This document shows, one piece after another, positions 35,236 through 43,752 of a stretch of 64,000 nucleotides of DNA (its first letter is position 1; each line of letters begins with the position of its first letter). The position numbers were made by a program, and so were the translations under genes. Below the pieces are notes generated by a model. The model did not search any database, was not told the origin of the DNA, and saw nothing but the letters and a program-made list of their open reading frames with translations. This DNA comes from JACCZX01 sp963791315 (lineage in GTDB: Bacteria > Pseudomonadota > Gammaproteobacteria > Burkholderiales > Burkholderiaceae_F), in contig CAWBRQ010000007.1 in the NCBI GenBank assembly GCA_963791315.1, forward strand, positions 62,001 to 126,000, read 5' to 3'.

Positions 35236-36147
35236 CTATACGTGCTCCGCCAGGGCGCTTCGCATCTTCTGCAAAGCTTTGGCCTCGATCTGGCGAATTC
35301 GTTCCGCCGACACTCCGAATTCCTGCGCGAGGTCATGCAGGGTGGAGGTTCCCACCTTGCCGTCCCCGTCTTCATTCAACCAACGCGCCTCGACGATCCG
35401 GCGGCTGCGCGGATCGAGTTCTTCCAACGCTTCGCGCACGCCTTCGCTTTGCAGCACGTCGTATTCACGACGCTGCAGCACTTGCGTTGGCTCCGAATCG
35501 GCATCGGCGAGGTACGCGATCGGCGCGAATTCTTCCTCGCCATCGTCGATACGACCTTCGAGCGCAATATCTCCGCCCGATAGTCGGGTTTCCATCTCCG
35601 ATACGTCTTCGCGCTTGACGTTGAGTTCGCGCGCGATATCGCCGACTTGATCCTGCGACATCGTGCCAAGCCCCTGTTTCATACTGCGCAGATTAAAGAA
35701 CAGCTTGCGCTGCGCCTTGGTCGTCGCCACTTTGACGAGCCGCCAGTTCTTCAGTACGAACTCATGAATCTCGGCCCGTATCCAATGCAGCGCGAACGAC
35801 ACCAGGCGAACACCGCGCTCGGGGTCGAAACGTTTGACCGCTTTCATCAGGCCGATATTTCCCTCCTGAATCAGGTCAGCATGCGGCAGCCCATAGCCCA
35901 GATAGTTGCGGGCGACCGCCACCACCAGGCGCAAGTGGGACATCACGAGCCGACCCGCCGAATCCAAATTGTCGTTGTCGCGGAACTCCCGCGCCAAACG
36001 AAGCTCTTCCTCAGGTGTCAACATCGGCACCCGATTCACCGCTTGGATGTATGCGTCAATGCTGCCCAGACTCCCAGGGCTGAGCGCGAACGCTTGCGCA
36101 CCAACGGGTACCAAGGCATTTCCGACAGACTTGATCTTTCTCGCCAC
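35236..36147 (-). CDS. rpoH: RNA polymerase sigma factor RpoH (sigma-32)
   Basis: RpoH directs heat-shock transcription. The 303-residue protein contains region 2 (LIQEGNIGLMKAVKRFDPERGVRLVSFALHWIRAEI), the diagnostic RpoH box QRKLFFNLR, and the region 4 helix-turn-helix near GVSAERIRQIEAKALQKMR. The start is GTG at 36145-36147 with GGAG six bases upstream. The upstream region holds a perfect CIRCE operator just after the -10, so HrcA should repress it. Its own target hslVU is also in this window. Confidence 0.97.
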   Translation of the reverse strand: MARKIKSVGNALVPVGAQAFALSPGSLGSIDAYIQAVNRVPMLTPEEELRLAREFRDNDNLDSAGRLVMSHLRLVVAVARNYLGYGLPHADLIQEGNIGLMKAVKRFDPERGVRLVSFALHWIRAEIHEFVLKNWRLVKVATTKAQRKLFFNLRSMKQGLGTMSQDQVGDIARELNVKREDVSEMETRLSGGDIALEGRIDDGEEEFAPIAYLADADSEPTQVLQRREYDVLQSEGVREALEELDPRSRRIVEARWLNEDGDGKVGTSTLHDLAQEFGVSAERIRQIEAKALQKMRSALAEHV

Positions 36148-36170
36148 GTATTTCTCCAGTTACATTTAGC

Positions 36171-36197
36171 TTAGCACTCGCGTCTTTTGAGTGCTAA
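36171..36197. promoter_or_regulatory. CIRCE operator (HrcA site) at rpoH
   Basis: TTAGCACTC-N9-GAGTGCTAA is present with both 9-base arms perfect. It begins 24 bases upstream of the rpoH start codon and three bases after the putative -10, so bound HrcA would block transcription initiation. HrcA control of rpoH has been predicted by comparative genomics in betaproteobacteria. Confidence 0.95.
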
Positions 36198-36199
36198 GT

Positions 36200-36229
36200 C
36201 TTAGAGAGGGTGGGTTGGCTAGAGTTCAA
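36200..36229 (-). promoter_or_regulatory. Putative sigma-70 promoter of rpoH
   Basis: On the minus strand TTGAAC (36224-36229), 18 bases, TCTAAG (36200-36205). The predicted start point falls in the CIRCE element. The -35 shares six bases' worth of sequence with the end of the palindrome at 36227-36253. Confidence 0.5.
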
Positions 36230-36253
36230 TCCCGACTAGATCAGTCGGGATTG
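36227..36253. promoter_or_regulatory. 27-bp perfect palindrome, IscR/Rrf2-like
   Basis: CAATCCCGACT and AGTCGGGATTG are perfect 11-base arms around AGATC. The GACT-N5-AGTC core with YY and RR flanks resembles the type 1 IscR consensus (ATASYYGACTRWWWYAGTCRRSTAT), with mismatches in the outer TA pairs and one centre base. It overlaps the rpoH -35 and lies about 100 bases before ppk. There is no T-run, so a terminator is unlikely. Binding by IscR or another Rrf2 regulator is inference. Confidence 0.6.
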
Positions 36254-36351
36254 TGCCCGGCATCGATGTGAGTGCACACTCATGTTACTTGTGGACAGTC
36301 GCCGCTTGCCCGACTTGCGGCTGCGTCACTCAACTGTCATCGTGACCGACT

Positions 36352-38457
36352 ATGGTCCGCCGTCACGCGCGCAAACCCAAGCGCAAGCACTCGAAGCGAG
36401 AAGAGCTATTGACTGCTCCCACGGATTTGTACTTGAACCGGGAGCTCTCGCTGCTGGCGTTCAATGAACGCGTGCTGGCGATGGCTGCGCGAACGTCTGT
36501 GCCGCTTGCCGAGCGGTTGCGTTACGTCTGCATCGTTTCGTCGAACCTCGACGAGTTTTTCGAGGTGCGTGTGTCTGACCTGACCGACGGTATCGGCTCG
36601 TCAGCTCAGGTGTACACAACGGTGATGGAGCGGGCGCACCGGCTAGTCGCCCAACAGTACGAGCTCTACAACGACACGATCATGCCGGCACTGGCAAGGC
36701 AGAAGATCGTGATCATTAACCACGCGCAGCGCACTGCCGAACAGCGCGCGTGGCTGCGCGACTACGTTCAGCGCGAAGTTAAGCCGCTGCTGGCCCCGAT
36801 TGGCCTCGATCCATCGCATCCGTTTCCGCAGGTGCTGAACAAGTCGCTGAACTTCATCATGCAGCTCGAGGGTAGGGACGCGTTTGGCCGGGCGTCGGCC
36901 ATCGCAATCCTCAAGGTGCCGCGGGTTTTGCCGCGAGTGATCCCGTTGCCGGCTAAGTTGGCACCCGGCAAACAAGCCTTTGTTCTGTTAACGTCGGCCA
37001 TCCGCGCTCATCTGCAGGATCTATTCCCTGGACGCGAGATCAGCGGTTTTTCTCAGTTTCGCGTCACGCGTGACTCGGACTTGATGGTCGACGAGCGCGA
37101 GGTCCACAACCTGCGGCAGGCGATGCGAATGGAGCTAACGCAGCGCCATTTTGGCAATGCGGTACGGCTGGAGATTCTGCGAACCTGCCCGCTACCGCTG
37201 CAACAGCTTCTGCAAGAACAGTTTCAGATTCCGAGCGAAGCGGTGTTTCAGGTCGATGGGCCAGTGAACCTGGTCCGGTTGAATCAGCTGGTCGACTTGT
37301 TGACGCAGCCGAAACTGCGCTGGCAACCGTTTGTGCCAGCCTGGCCGCGCAAAGTCGCACAGAGCTCCGAAATGTTCGAAGCGATGAAGCAGGGCGACAT
37401 CCTGCTGCACCATCCGTTCGAAAGCTTCGAGCCGGTCATTGAGTTTTTGCGTCAGTCGGCAGTTGATCCTCGTGTCGCTGCGATTCGAATGACGTTGTAT
37501 CGCACCGGCATCAGTTCAGTGGTCGTCGACATCCTCGAAGAGGCAGCGCGGCGTGGCAAGGAGGTCACCGCAATTGTTGAGCTCAAGGCGCGGTTTGACG
37601 AAGAAGCCAACATTAACCTTGCAGAGCGGCTCGAAGCCGTCGGCGCCCAAGTCGTCTACGGGGTACTGGGACTAAAAACGCACGGCAAGATGACGCTTGT
37701 GCTCAGGCGCGAGGAGGTGCGCGGGCGTCCGACACTGGTTCGCTATGCCCATCTTGGCACCGGCAACTATCACTCGACGACGACCAAGCTGTATACGGAC
37801 TTTGGCATGCTGACGACGAATGCCGAGATTTGCGGCGATATGGAAAAGGCGTTCTTGCATATGACCAGCCTCACCAAGGTTGAGCGGCTCAAGCATTTAT
37901 GGATGGCGCCGTTCACCTTGCACCGGAATTTGCTACGCGCTTTGGCCAACGAAGTGAAGTTCGCCCAGAGCGGGAAGCACGCCCACGTAATCGCGAAGAT
38001 GAACGCCCTGACTGACGAGGCGACGATTAACGCGCTTTATGACGCCTCACAGGCGGGCGTTAAGATCGACCTGATCGTGCGCGGTGCGTGCGCGCTGCGA
38101 CCTGGCGTCAAAGGGTTGTCGGACAACATCGGCGTACGCTCGATCGTCGGCCGTTTTCTCGAGCACCACCGTATCTACTACTTTCGGAACGGTGGTGCAC
38201 CCAAAGTGTATCTATCGAGCGCCGACTGGATGGGGCGCAATCTGTTCCGGCGTATCGAAATTGCGTGGCCGGTGCTCGCCCCCAAGCTGCGCAAGCGCGT
38301 GGTTGACGAAGGACTCACGCCATACCTGCAGGACACGCAGGACGCGTGGGTCCTGCAACCCGACGGCGAATATCGGCCGCCGAAGGCGAGCACGGCCGGC
38401 CGCTCCGCACAGCATGAACTGCTGGCTAACTTGGCGGCCAGCACGGGTGAGGCGTAA
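36352..38457 (+). CDS. ppk1: Polyphosphate kinase 1
   Basis: Ppk1 polymerises the gamma-phosphate of ATP into polyphosphate. The 701-residue product has the N-terminal LYLNRELSLLAFNERVL, the ATP-site SSNLDEFFEVR, the autophosphorylated histidine H444 in LGLKTHGKMTLV, and the second histidine about H605 in FLEHHRIYYF. The first 25 residues are basic and variable. It overlaps sixA by one base (TAATG) and faces the degrading enzyme gene ppx. Confidence 0.96.
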   Translation: MVRRHARKPKRKHSKREELLTAPTDLYLNRELSLLAFNERVLAMAARTSVPLAERLRYVCIVSSNLDEFFEVRVSDLTDGIGSSAQVYTTVMERAHRLVAQQYELYNDTIMPALARQKIVIINHAQRTAEQRAWLRDYVQREVKPLLAPIGLDPSHPFPQVLNKSLNFIMQLEGRDAFGRASAIAILKVPRVLPRVIPLPAKLAPGKQAFVLLTSAIRAHLQDLFPGREISGFSQFRVTRDSDLMVDEREVHNLRQAMRMELTQRHFGNAVRLEILRTCPLPLQQLLQEQFQIPSEAVFQVDGPVNLVRLNQLVDLLTQPKLRWQPFVPAWPRKVAQSSEMFEAMKQGDILLHHPFESFEPVIEFLRQSAVDPRVAAIRMTLYRTGISSVVVDILEEAARRGKEVTAIVELKARFDEEANINLAERLEAVGAQVVYGVLGLKTHGKMTLVLRREEVRGRPTLVRYAHLGTGNYHSTTTKLYTDFGMLTTNAEICGDMEKAFLHMTSLTKVERLKHLWMAPFTLHRNLLRALANEVKFAQSGKHAHVIAKMNALTDEATINALYDASQAGVKIDLIVRGACALRPGVKGLSDNIGVRSIVGRFLEHHRIYYFRNGGAPKVYLSSADWMGRNLFRRIEIAWPVLAPKLRKRVVDEGLTPYLQDTQDAWVLQPDGEYRPPKASTAGRSAQHELLANLAASTGEA

Positions 38458-38921
38458 TGGAATTGATTCTGTGGCGCCACGCGGAGGCCGAGCCAGGCGA
38501 GCCCGACCTGGAGCGCAAGTTGACAGCGAAGGGTGAAAAGCAGGCGCGCCGGGTCGCCGAGTGGCTACAGACGCGTTTGCCACAGACTGCAAGAATTTAT
38601 GTCAGTCCGGCGCGGCGCGCGCAGCAGACCGCGCAAGCGCTCGCTGAGATCTCGCATCACAAATTGCGCACGCTCGAAGATCTTGCACCCGGGGCGACCG
38701 TAGCCGAAGTGTTGGCGGCCGCCGATTGGCCAAAGTCGAAGGCGGCTATCGTCATCGTTGGACATCAGCCGACTCTCGGATTGGTCGCGAGCGAATTGCT
38801 GAGCGGTCAAGCTCTTGACTGGTCGCTCAAGAAGGGCGGGCTGTGGTGGCTGAGCCAGCGCGAAAACAACGGCGACGAGCAAACCGTGCTGCGGGCGGTA
38901 ATCAATCCCGATCTCGTCTAG
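38457..38921 (+). CDS. sixA: Phosphohistidine phosphatase SixA
   Basis: SixA removes phosphate from phosphohistidine, for example on PTS-Ntr NPr or sensor kinases. The 154-residue product is a short histidine phosphatase with the RHAEAEPG catalytic N-terminus (RHG-like), SPARRAQQTAQ, and VGHQPTLG with the second histidine. It is coupled to ppk1. PTS-Ntr genes (ptsN, hprK) lie elsewhere in this window. Confidence 0.92.
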   Translation: MELILWRHAEAEPGEPDLERKLTAKGEKQARRVAEWLQTRLPQTARIYVSPARRAQQTAQALAEISHHKLRTLEDLAPGATVAEVLAAADWPKSKAAIVIVGHQPTLGLVASELLSGQALDWSLKKGGLWWLSQRENNGDEQTVLRAVINPDLV

Positions 38922-38937
38922 CCATATTGGTAAGGCG

Positions 38938-40398
38938 CTACAGCGGACGCAGTGCGAACGTCACACCCACGCGCTCCCAATGCCCAGCCTCCTCTTCCAA
39001 TAAGTATTGAGTGAGCGGGTGCTTAGTCAGCCAATCGCTCGCCAATCCAAGCTCGATTGTCTTTCCGAATTTGACCGACCAGTTCGGTAGGTCGACGGCA
39101 CGGCGTGCGTGCGCGATTATCACCGCCAATCGCAGGGACAGGATTGTTGCGGCGATTTCGTGTTCTTCTAGCGCCTGATTCACCTTCTTCAGGTTTCCAC
39201 GCTGCGCGAGTATCAGCGTCGCAACACGCTCCTGGTCTGACGTAGAAAAGCCCGCAATGTCGCTGTGTTGAATCAGATACGCCGCATGCTTATGGTGATC
39301 GTTGTGCGAGATTGCAAAGCCAACCTCATGCAGTAACGCGGCCCAGCGCAGGCGCTGCGTCATCTCATCGCTCGTCGAAGTGCCAAGAGCGGAATGAAAT
39401 TGCGCGGCAAGCACGCTGACCCGTTGCGCTTGTGCGCGGTCGACACTGAAGCGCGCCTGCATCCGCTCCACGCTCGAGTCGCGCAGATCCTTGCGCCCAC
39501 GCCGCCCGAGAAGGTCGTACAGCACGCCTACACGAAGCGCCCCACGCGCCGGCCGCATTTCTTCTATGCCCAGCGACTCGAACACAGCCGACAGCACCGC
39601 GACGCCACCGGCCAGGACTTCCTGCCGATCGGGTTTCATGCCCGCCAATCGAATGCGCTTGATTTCGCCGGCATCCAGCAGTGCATATCGCAGCGTCAGC
39701 AGACCCTGCGCTGTGATCGTGCCGTCGGTCCAACCTTGCGCTCGCAGAATGTCGGATACCGCGCCTATTGTCCCGCTCGACCCGAACGCCTCATCCCAGT
39801 GCTCACGCGAGAATACGGACACCGCTTCTTCAAGCTCGGCCGCGGCCGCGACTTGCGCTTTTTTTAGACTCGATCGATCGATGCGGTCATCCTTGAAAAA
39901 ACGGAGCGACGTATTGACGCAGCCGACCTTGAATGACTCAGCGTTTTCTGCGTCGAACCCCTTACCAACAATGACTTCAGTCGATGCACCGCCGATGTCG
40001 ACCACCAGCCGGCGCGCGTTCGACGGCGGCAGCGTGTGCATGCACCCTTCGAAGACCAGCCGCGCTTCCTCGCGCCCGGAAATCACTTCGATCGGAAAGC
40101 CGAGCGCGTGTTGCGCCTCCAACAAGAACTCATCGAGATTGCTCGCTTGTCGTAAGGATTGTGTGCCTACCGCGCGCACGTGTTCGCTCTTCATTCCGCG
40201 CAGTCGTTCATTCATTCGCGCCAATGTTTCGACCGCGATATCAATCGACTTCTTGCTGAGCTTGTTGCTCTCGTCGAGTCCGGCCGCGAGCCGCACCGTT
40301 TCTTTCCAGTATCCGTGCCGCGCGATGTGGGCGCCTTCGACTTTGCCGATCTCAAGGCGGAAGCTGTTGGAGCCAAGGTCGACAGCGGCCAGCAGCAT
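38938..40398 (-). CDS. ppx: Exopolyphosphatase / guanosine pentaphosphatase (Ppx/GppA)
   Basis: Ppx cleaves terminal phosphates from polyphosphate; GppA members convert pppGpp to ppGpp. The 486-residue product has an actin-like fold: AAVDLGSNSFRLEIG, ATQSLRQASN, ISGREEARLVFEG, VVDIGGASTEVIVG and GSSGTIGAVSDI, plus the C-terminal HD-like region. It overlaps ftsY by one base (TGATG) and converges with sixA after 16 bases. Confidence 0.94.
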   Translation of the reverse strand: MLLAAVDLGSNSFRLEIGKVEGAHIARHGYWKETVRLAAGLDESNKLSKKSIDIAVETLARMNERLRGMKSEHVRAVGTQSLRQASNLDEFLLEAQHALGFPIEVISGREEARLVFEGCMHTLPPSNARRLVVDIGGASTEVIVGKGFDAENAESFKVGCVNTSLRFFKDDRIDRSSLKKAQVAAAAELEEAVSVFSREHWDEAFGSSGTIGAVSDILRAQGWTDGTITAQGLLTLRYALLDAGEIKRIRLAGMKPDRQEVLAGGVAVLSAVFESLGIEEMRPARGALRVGVLYDLLGRRGRKDLRDSSVERMQARFSVDRAQAQRVSVLAAQFHSALGTSTSDEMTQRLRWAALLHEVGFAISHNDHHKHAAYLIQHSDIAGFSTSDQERVATLILAQRGNLKKVNQALEEHEIAATILSLRLAVIIAHARRAVDLPNWSVKFGKTIELGLASDWLTKHPLTQYLLEEEAGHWERVGVTFALRPL

Positions 40399-41342
40399 CA
40401 GACGCCTACTAGTGCATTGGCAAAATCGCGTGCGACGAATGGCTGCAGATCTTCGATCGCTTCGCCAACGCCGATGAAGAGAATCGGCAACGGGCGTTCC
40501 TGCCTGTGCCTTGCTTCGACGATCGCAGCGAGTACGCCGCCCTTGGCGCTTCCGTCGAGCTTGGTGATGATCAGCCCAGTCAGCCCTACTGCTGCGTCGA
40601 ATGCCTGTACCTGCGCGAGCGCGTTTTGCCCGTTCGTACCATCGATGATCAGGATGACTTGATGAGGTGCGCCGGGCATCGCTTTGTCTTGCGCGCGCTT
40701 GATCCTTTTCAACTCTTCCATCAAGTGCTGCTGCGTAGGCAAGCGGCCGGCAGTGTCGGCAATCAGTACGTCGACTCCGCGCGCCTTTGCGGCGGATACC
40801 GCATCGAAGACGACCGCTGCGGGATCACCGCCGCTTTGCGCGATCACTTCGACGTCATTTCGCGCCCCCCAGATGGCGAGTTGTTCGCGTGCCGCGGCGC
40901 GAAAGGTGTCGCCCGCCGCGAGTAGCACCGACTTGCGTTGACTCGCAAGCCACTTGGCAAGCTTGCCGATCGACGTTGTCTTGCCGGCGCCGTTGACTCC
41001 GGCCACCATAATCACGAGCGGGTGCCCCTTCGAAAAATCGATGCTGCCTTCCGCCGGCGCGAGCAGTAGGGCGATTTCGTCGGTCAGTGCGCGCCGCACC
41101 TCGTCCTGCGTCAGTAGTCCGTGCAGCTTGATGCGTGTTCTGAGCGCATCGATTAGACGCGCCGCGGTTGTGACGCCGGCGTCGGCGCCGATCAACGCCA
41201 ACTCGAGTTCCTCGAGAAATTCTTCGTCGACAACACCGCCGGAAAACAGGCCGACGATGTTGACGCGTGTCTTGGTAAGGCCGGTTTTGAGTCGCGACAG
41301 CCAGCCGTCCTTCGAACCTCCGGAAGACCCGGGACTTATCAT
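40398..41342 (-). CDS. ftsY: Signal recognition particle receptor FtsY
   Basis: FtsY is the SRP receptor that brings translating ribosomes to the inner membrane. The 314-residue product starts MISPGSSGGSKDGWLSRLK, with the helical N domain, then G domain motifs GVNGAGKTTSIGKLA, DTFRAAAREQL, DTAGRLPTQQHLM and TKLDGSAKGG. The long acidic A domain of E. coli is absent. The ATG at 41340-41342 is preferred over a frame extending 44 codons upstream into rsmD; the rsmD start lies only six bases away on the other strand. Confidence 0.93.
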   Translation of the reverse strand: MISPGSSGGSKDGWLSRLKTGLTKTRVNIVGLFSGGVVDEEFLEELELALIGADAGVTTAARLIDALRTRIKLHGLLTQDEVRRALTDEIALLLAPAEGSIDFSKGHPLVIMVAGVNGAGKTTSIGKLAKWLASQRKSVLLAAGDTFRAAAREQLAIWGARNDVEVIAQSGGDPAAVVFDAVSAAKARGVDVLIADTAGRLPTQQHLMEELKRIKRAQDKAMPGAPHQVILIIDGTNGQNALAQVQAFDAAVGLTGLIITKLDGSAKGGVLAAIVEARHRQERPLPILFIGVGEAIEDLQPFVARDFANALVGV

Positions 41343-41348
41343 CGAGCG

Positions 41349-42041
41349 ATGGCTAACGGACGGTCGAAAAGCGGATCGAAAGGCGAGGAGGCGGCCCGAG
41401 AAACACGCGGAACACTCGGGCGACCGTCGACGAGCAGTGTAACAAAGCATCGCATTGCAAACGTGGCAGCGCACGCGCCGAATCGCGTGCGCATCATAGG
41501 CGGGCGATGGAAGCGAACCCCGCTGCCTGTGGCTGACATCCGAGGTTTGCGACCGACGCCTGACCGCGTGCGTGAGACGCTATTCAACTGGATCGAGCAC
41601 CTCGTTCCGGCGCTGGAAGACGTGCGCGGGTTGGATTTCTTCGCCGGCACCGGTGCGCTTGGTTTCGAACTGGCGTCGCGCGGCGCCCGGCACGTCACGT
41701 TGATTGAGAACAACCGCCAGCTGGTTGAGCAATTGGCGCAAACCCAGCGCAAGCTCGCCGCCAGTCAGGTCGAGATCGTCGCCGGAGATGCGCTTTCCGC
41801 TGCCGGCCGTTGGCCTGAATCTTCCTTTGAAATCATCTTTATCGATCCCCCGTTTGACTCGGGTTTGCTGGCTCCGGCGCTGGCAGCCGCGGCGCGACTC
41901 ATCGCGGCCGGCGGGCTGATCTATGCGGAAAGCGGTACGGCGCTGGATGACGCGCTGTTGGAACGCGATCGACTGCAAATCGCGAGGAAAGCCCGTGCCG
42001 GGCGCGTGCACTCTTATTTGCTGCGTCCGTATTCTGCATAA
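41349..42041 (+). CDS. rsmD: 16S rRNA (guanine(966)-N(2))-methyltransferase
   Basis: RsmD methylates G966 of 16S rRNA in the assembled small subunit. The core has VRIIGGRWKRTPLPV, RPTPDRVRETLFNWI, the SAM-binding DFFAGTGALGFELASRGA and the catalytic IFIDPPFD. The ATG at 41349 gives 230 residues, but the first 38 are not typical. A GTG at 41463 would leave room for divergent promoters with ftsY, so the start is uncertain. Confidence 0.92.
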   Translation: MANGRSKSGSKGEEAARETRGTLGRPSTSSVTKHRIANVAAHAPNRVRIIGGRWKRTPLPVADIRGLRPTPDRVRETLFNWIEHLVPALEDVRGLDFFAGTGALGFELASRGARHVTLIENNRQLVEQLAQTQRKLAASQVEIVAGDALSAAGRWPESSFEIIFIDPPFDSGLLAPALAAAARLIAAGGLIYAESGTALDDALLERDRLQIARKARAGRVHSYLLRPYSA

Positions 42042-42071
42042 TCGCCGGCCAGCCTCAATGGGCGGGAGACC

Positions 42072-42581
42072 ATGATGGTGATCGCGGTGTATCCGGGAAC
42101 GTTTGATCCGCTAACGCGCGGCCATGAAGACCTGGTGCGACGCGCGGCAGGCCTGTTTACCAAGCTGGTGGTGGGCGTTGCCGACAGTCGGGCGAAAAAA
42201 CCGTTCTTTGATCTGAATGAGCGCATCGCAATTGCGCGTGAGGTGCTATCGCATTATCCGAATGTCGAGGTGGGCGGTTTCCGCGGGCTGTTGAAAGACT
42301 TCGTGCGCGAGCAAAACGCTCGCGTCGTCGTGCGCGGCCTGCGCGCGGTATCGGACTTCGAATACGAATTCCAAATGGCCGGCATGAACCGCTATTTGTT
42401 ACCCGACGTCGAGACCATGTTCCTGACCCCATCGGACCAATATCAGTTCATCTCAGGCAGCATCGTGCGCGAGATCGCGCTAATGGGCGGCGACGTCAGC
42501 AAGTTCGTATTTCCATCGGTCGAGCGATGGCTTAAGGCCAAGATGGCTCAGATGGGCGCGACGCCGTCCAGTGATGCCTAG
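42072..42581 (+). CDS. coaD: Phosphopantetheine adenylyltransferase
   Basis: CoaD makes dephospho-CoA from 4'-phosphopantetheine and ATP. The 169-residue product has the nucleotidyltransferase start VYPGTFDPLTRGHEDLV (TxGH motif), VVVRGLRAVSDFEYEFQMAGMNR, and the ISGSIVREIA segment. Two adjacent in-frame ATGs (42072, 42075) follow GGGAGACC. Its end overlaps the DUF418 gene by eight bases. Confidence 0.96.
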   Translation: MMVIAVYPGTFDPLTRGHEDLVRRAAGLFTKLVVGVADSRAKKPFFDLNERIAIAREVLSHYPNVEVGGFRGLLKDFVREQNARVVVRGLRAVSDFEYEFQMAGMNRYLLPDVETMFLTPSDQYQFISGSIVREIALMGGDVSKFVFPSVERWLKAKMAQMGATPSSDA

Positions 42582-43752
42582 CGCGAGCACGACGGTGCGC
42601 GACGAGCGCATCGACGCGCTGCGCGGCTTTGCATTGTTCGGCATCCTGCTCGTCAACATCCAATCGTTCTTGTATGGCGCGACAAACCCGATTGGCTATC
42701 TGACGCCGGACGCCAGCATTCTGGATCGTGCCACGCTGTTTGCGACAGCCGCGTTCGCCAATCTCAAGTTCATGCCGTTGTTCGCGATGCTCTTTGGTGC
42801 CGGCTTTTCGCTGCTGTACGCCAAGCTGAAGGCGCTGACGCCCGAGCCGCGCAAGATCTATCGGCGGCGCATGGGATTCCTATTCGTGTTCGGGATCCTG
42901 CACGGAGTGTTCTTTTACTTCGGCGACATCACGCAGATGTACGCCGTTGCAGGGCTCGTGCTGTTGCTTTACGTCGATCGCGACGTCGCAGGAGTCGGAC
43001 GCGCTGCGCGCAATTGGTGGATCGGCATGGTGGGCTTCACCGCGGTGATCTTCGCGTTGATCGAACCAGTGCCTACGCTGCCGCCCGAATATGTGGCGGA
43101 CATAAAGGACAACTTCGAGGTGTTCAGCTACGGCAGCTACCTTGAGCAGTTGCCGGTGCGAATCGGCGAGTTTGGCGACTTGATCGTTGGCAATTTCATC
43201 GGCCTGCCGCTTACCGTCGCGCTGATGTTGACCGGCATGCTGGCACAACGCGCCGGCTGGCTACAGCAGCGCGACGCGCGCGTCTGGCGCACCGCTTTTA
43301 CGTTGGGCTTGCTGATCGGTTTGCCCGCTGCGCTGCTGTACGGCTACTGGATGCTTTCGGATGTCGAAGCGTACGGCCTCGGGGCGACCCCGCAGGCGGC
43401 CACGGTGCCGATGTTGTTGAGTATTGCTCTCTCTTTCCTCTACGCATCGGCGTTCCTGCGCAAAGCGCCACCCAGCGTGATTGCTTTGCTTGCGCCGGCC
43501 GGGCGCATGCCGCTGACTAACTACTTGTTGCAGTCGATCGCGATGGGAGCGCTGCTCTCCGGCTGGGGATTGGCGCTGGGTCCGCGGCTCAGCTATTGGC
43601 AAATGGCCGCAGTGGCGGTGTTGATCGTTGTGTTCCAGGTCGCCCTGAGTTCACTGTGGCTGGGTCCGATGAAGATGAGGCAAGGTCCGCTGGAGGCGCT
43701 GTGGCGCGCATGGACGTATCGCGGCCTACCTACCCATCCAATCGGCAGCTAA
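42574..43752 (+). CDS. DUF418 membrane protein
   Basis: The 392-residue product has the family N-terminus RIDALRGFALFGILLVNIQSF and about ten membrane helices, ending with the DUF418 block GRMPLTNYLLQSIAM. The function is not established; relatives include E. coli YeiB. ATG 42574 and GTG 42571 are both possible starts inside coaD. It converges on the MOSC gene with a four-base overlap. Confidence 0.88.
   Translation: MPSASTTVRDERIDALRGFALFGILLVNIQSFLYGATNPIGYLTPDASILDRATLFATAAFANLKFMPLFAMLFGAGFSLLYAKLKALTPEPRKIYRRRMGFLFVFGILHGVFFYFGDITQMYAVAGLVLLLYVDRDVAGVGRAARNWWIGMVGFTAVIFALIEPVPTLPPEYVADIKDNFEVFSYGSYLEQLPVRIGEFGDLIVGNFIGLPLTVALMLTGMLAQRAGWLQQRDARVWRTAFTLGLLIGLPAALLYGYWMLSDVEAYGLGATPQAATVPMLLSIALSFLYASAFLRKAPPSVIALLAPAGRMPLTNYLLQSIAMGALLSGWGLALGPRLSYWQMAAVAVLIVVFQVALSSLWLGPMKMRQGPLEALWRAWTYRGLPTHPIGS

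Noticed and set aside
39491..40477. 328-codon open frame antisense to ppx and ftsY
   Set aside because: Ser/Arg-rich shadow of two well-supported genes.
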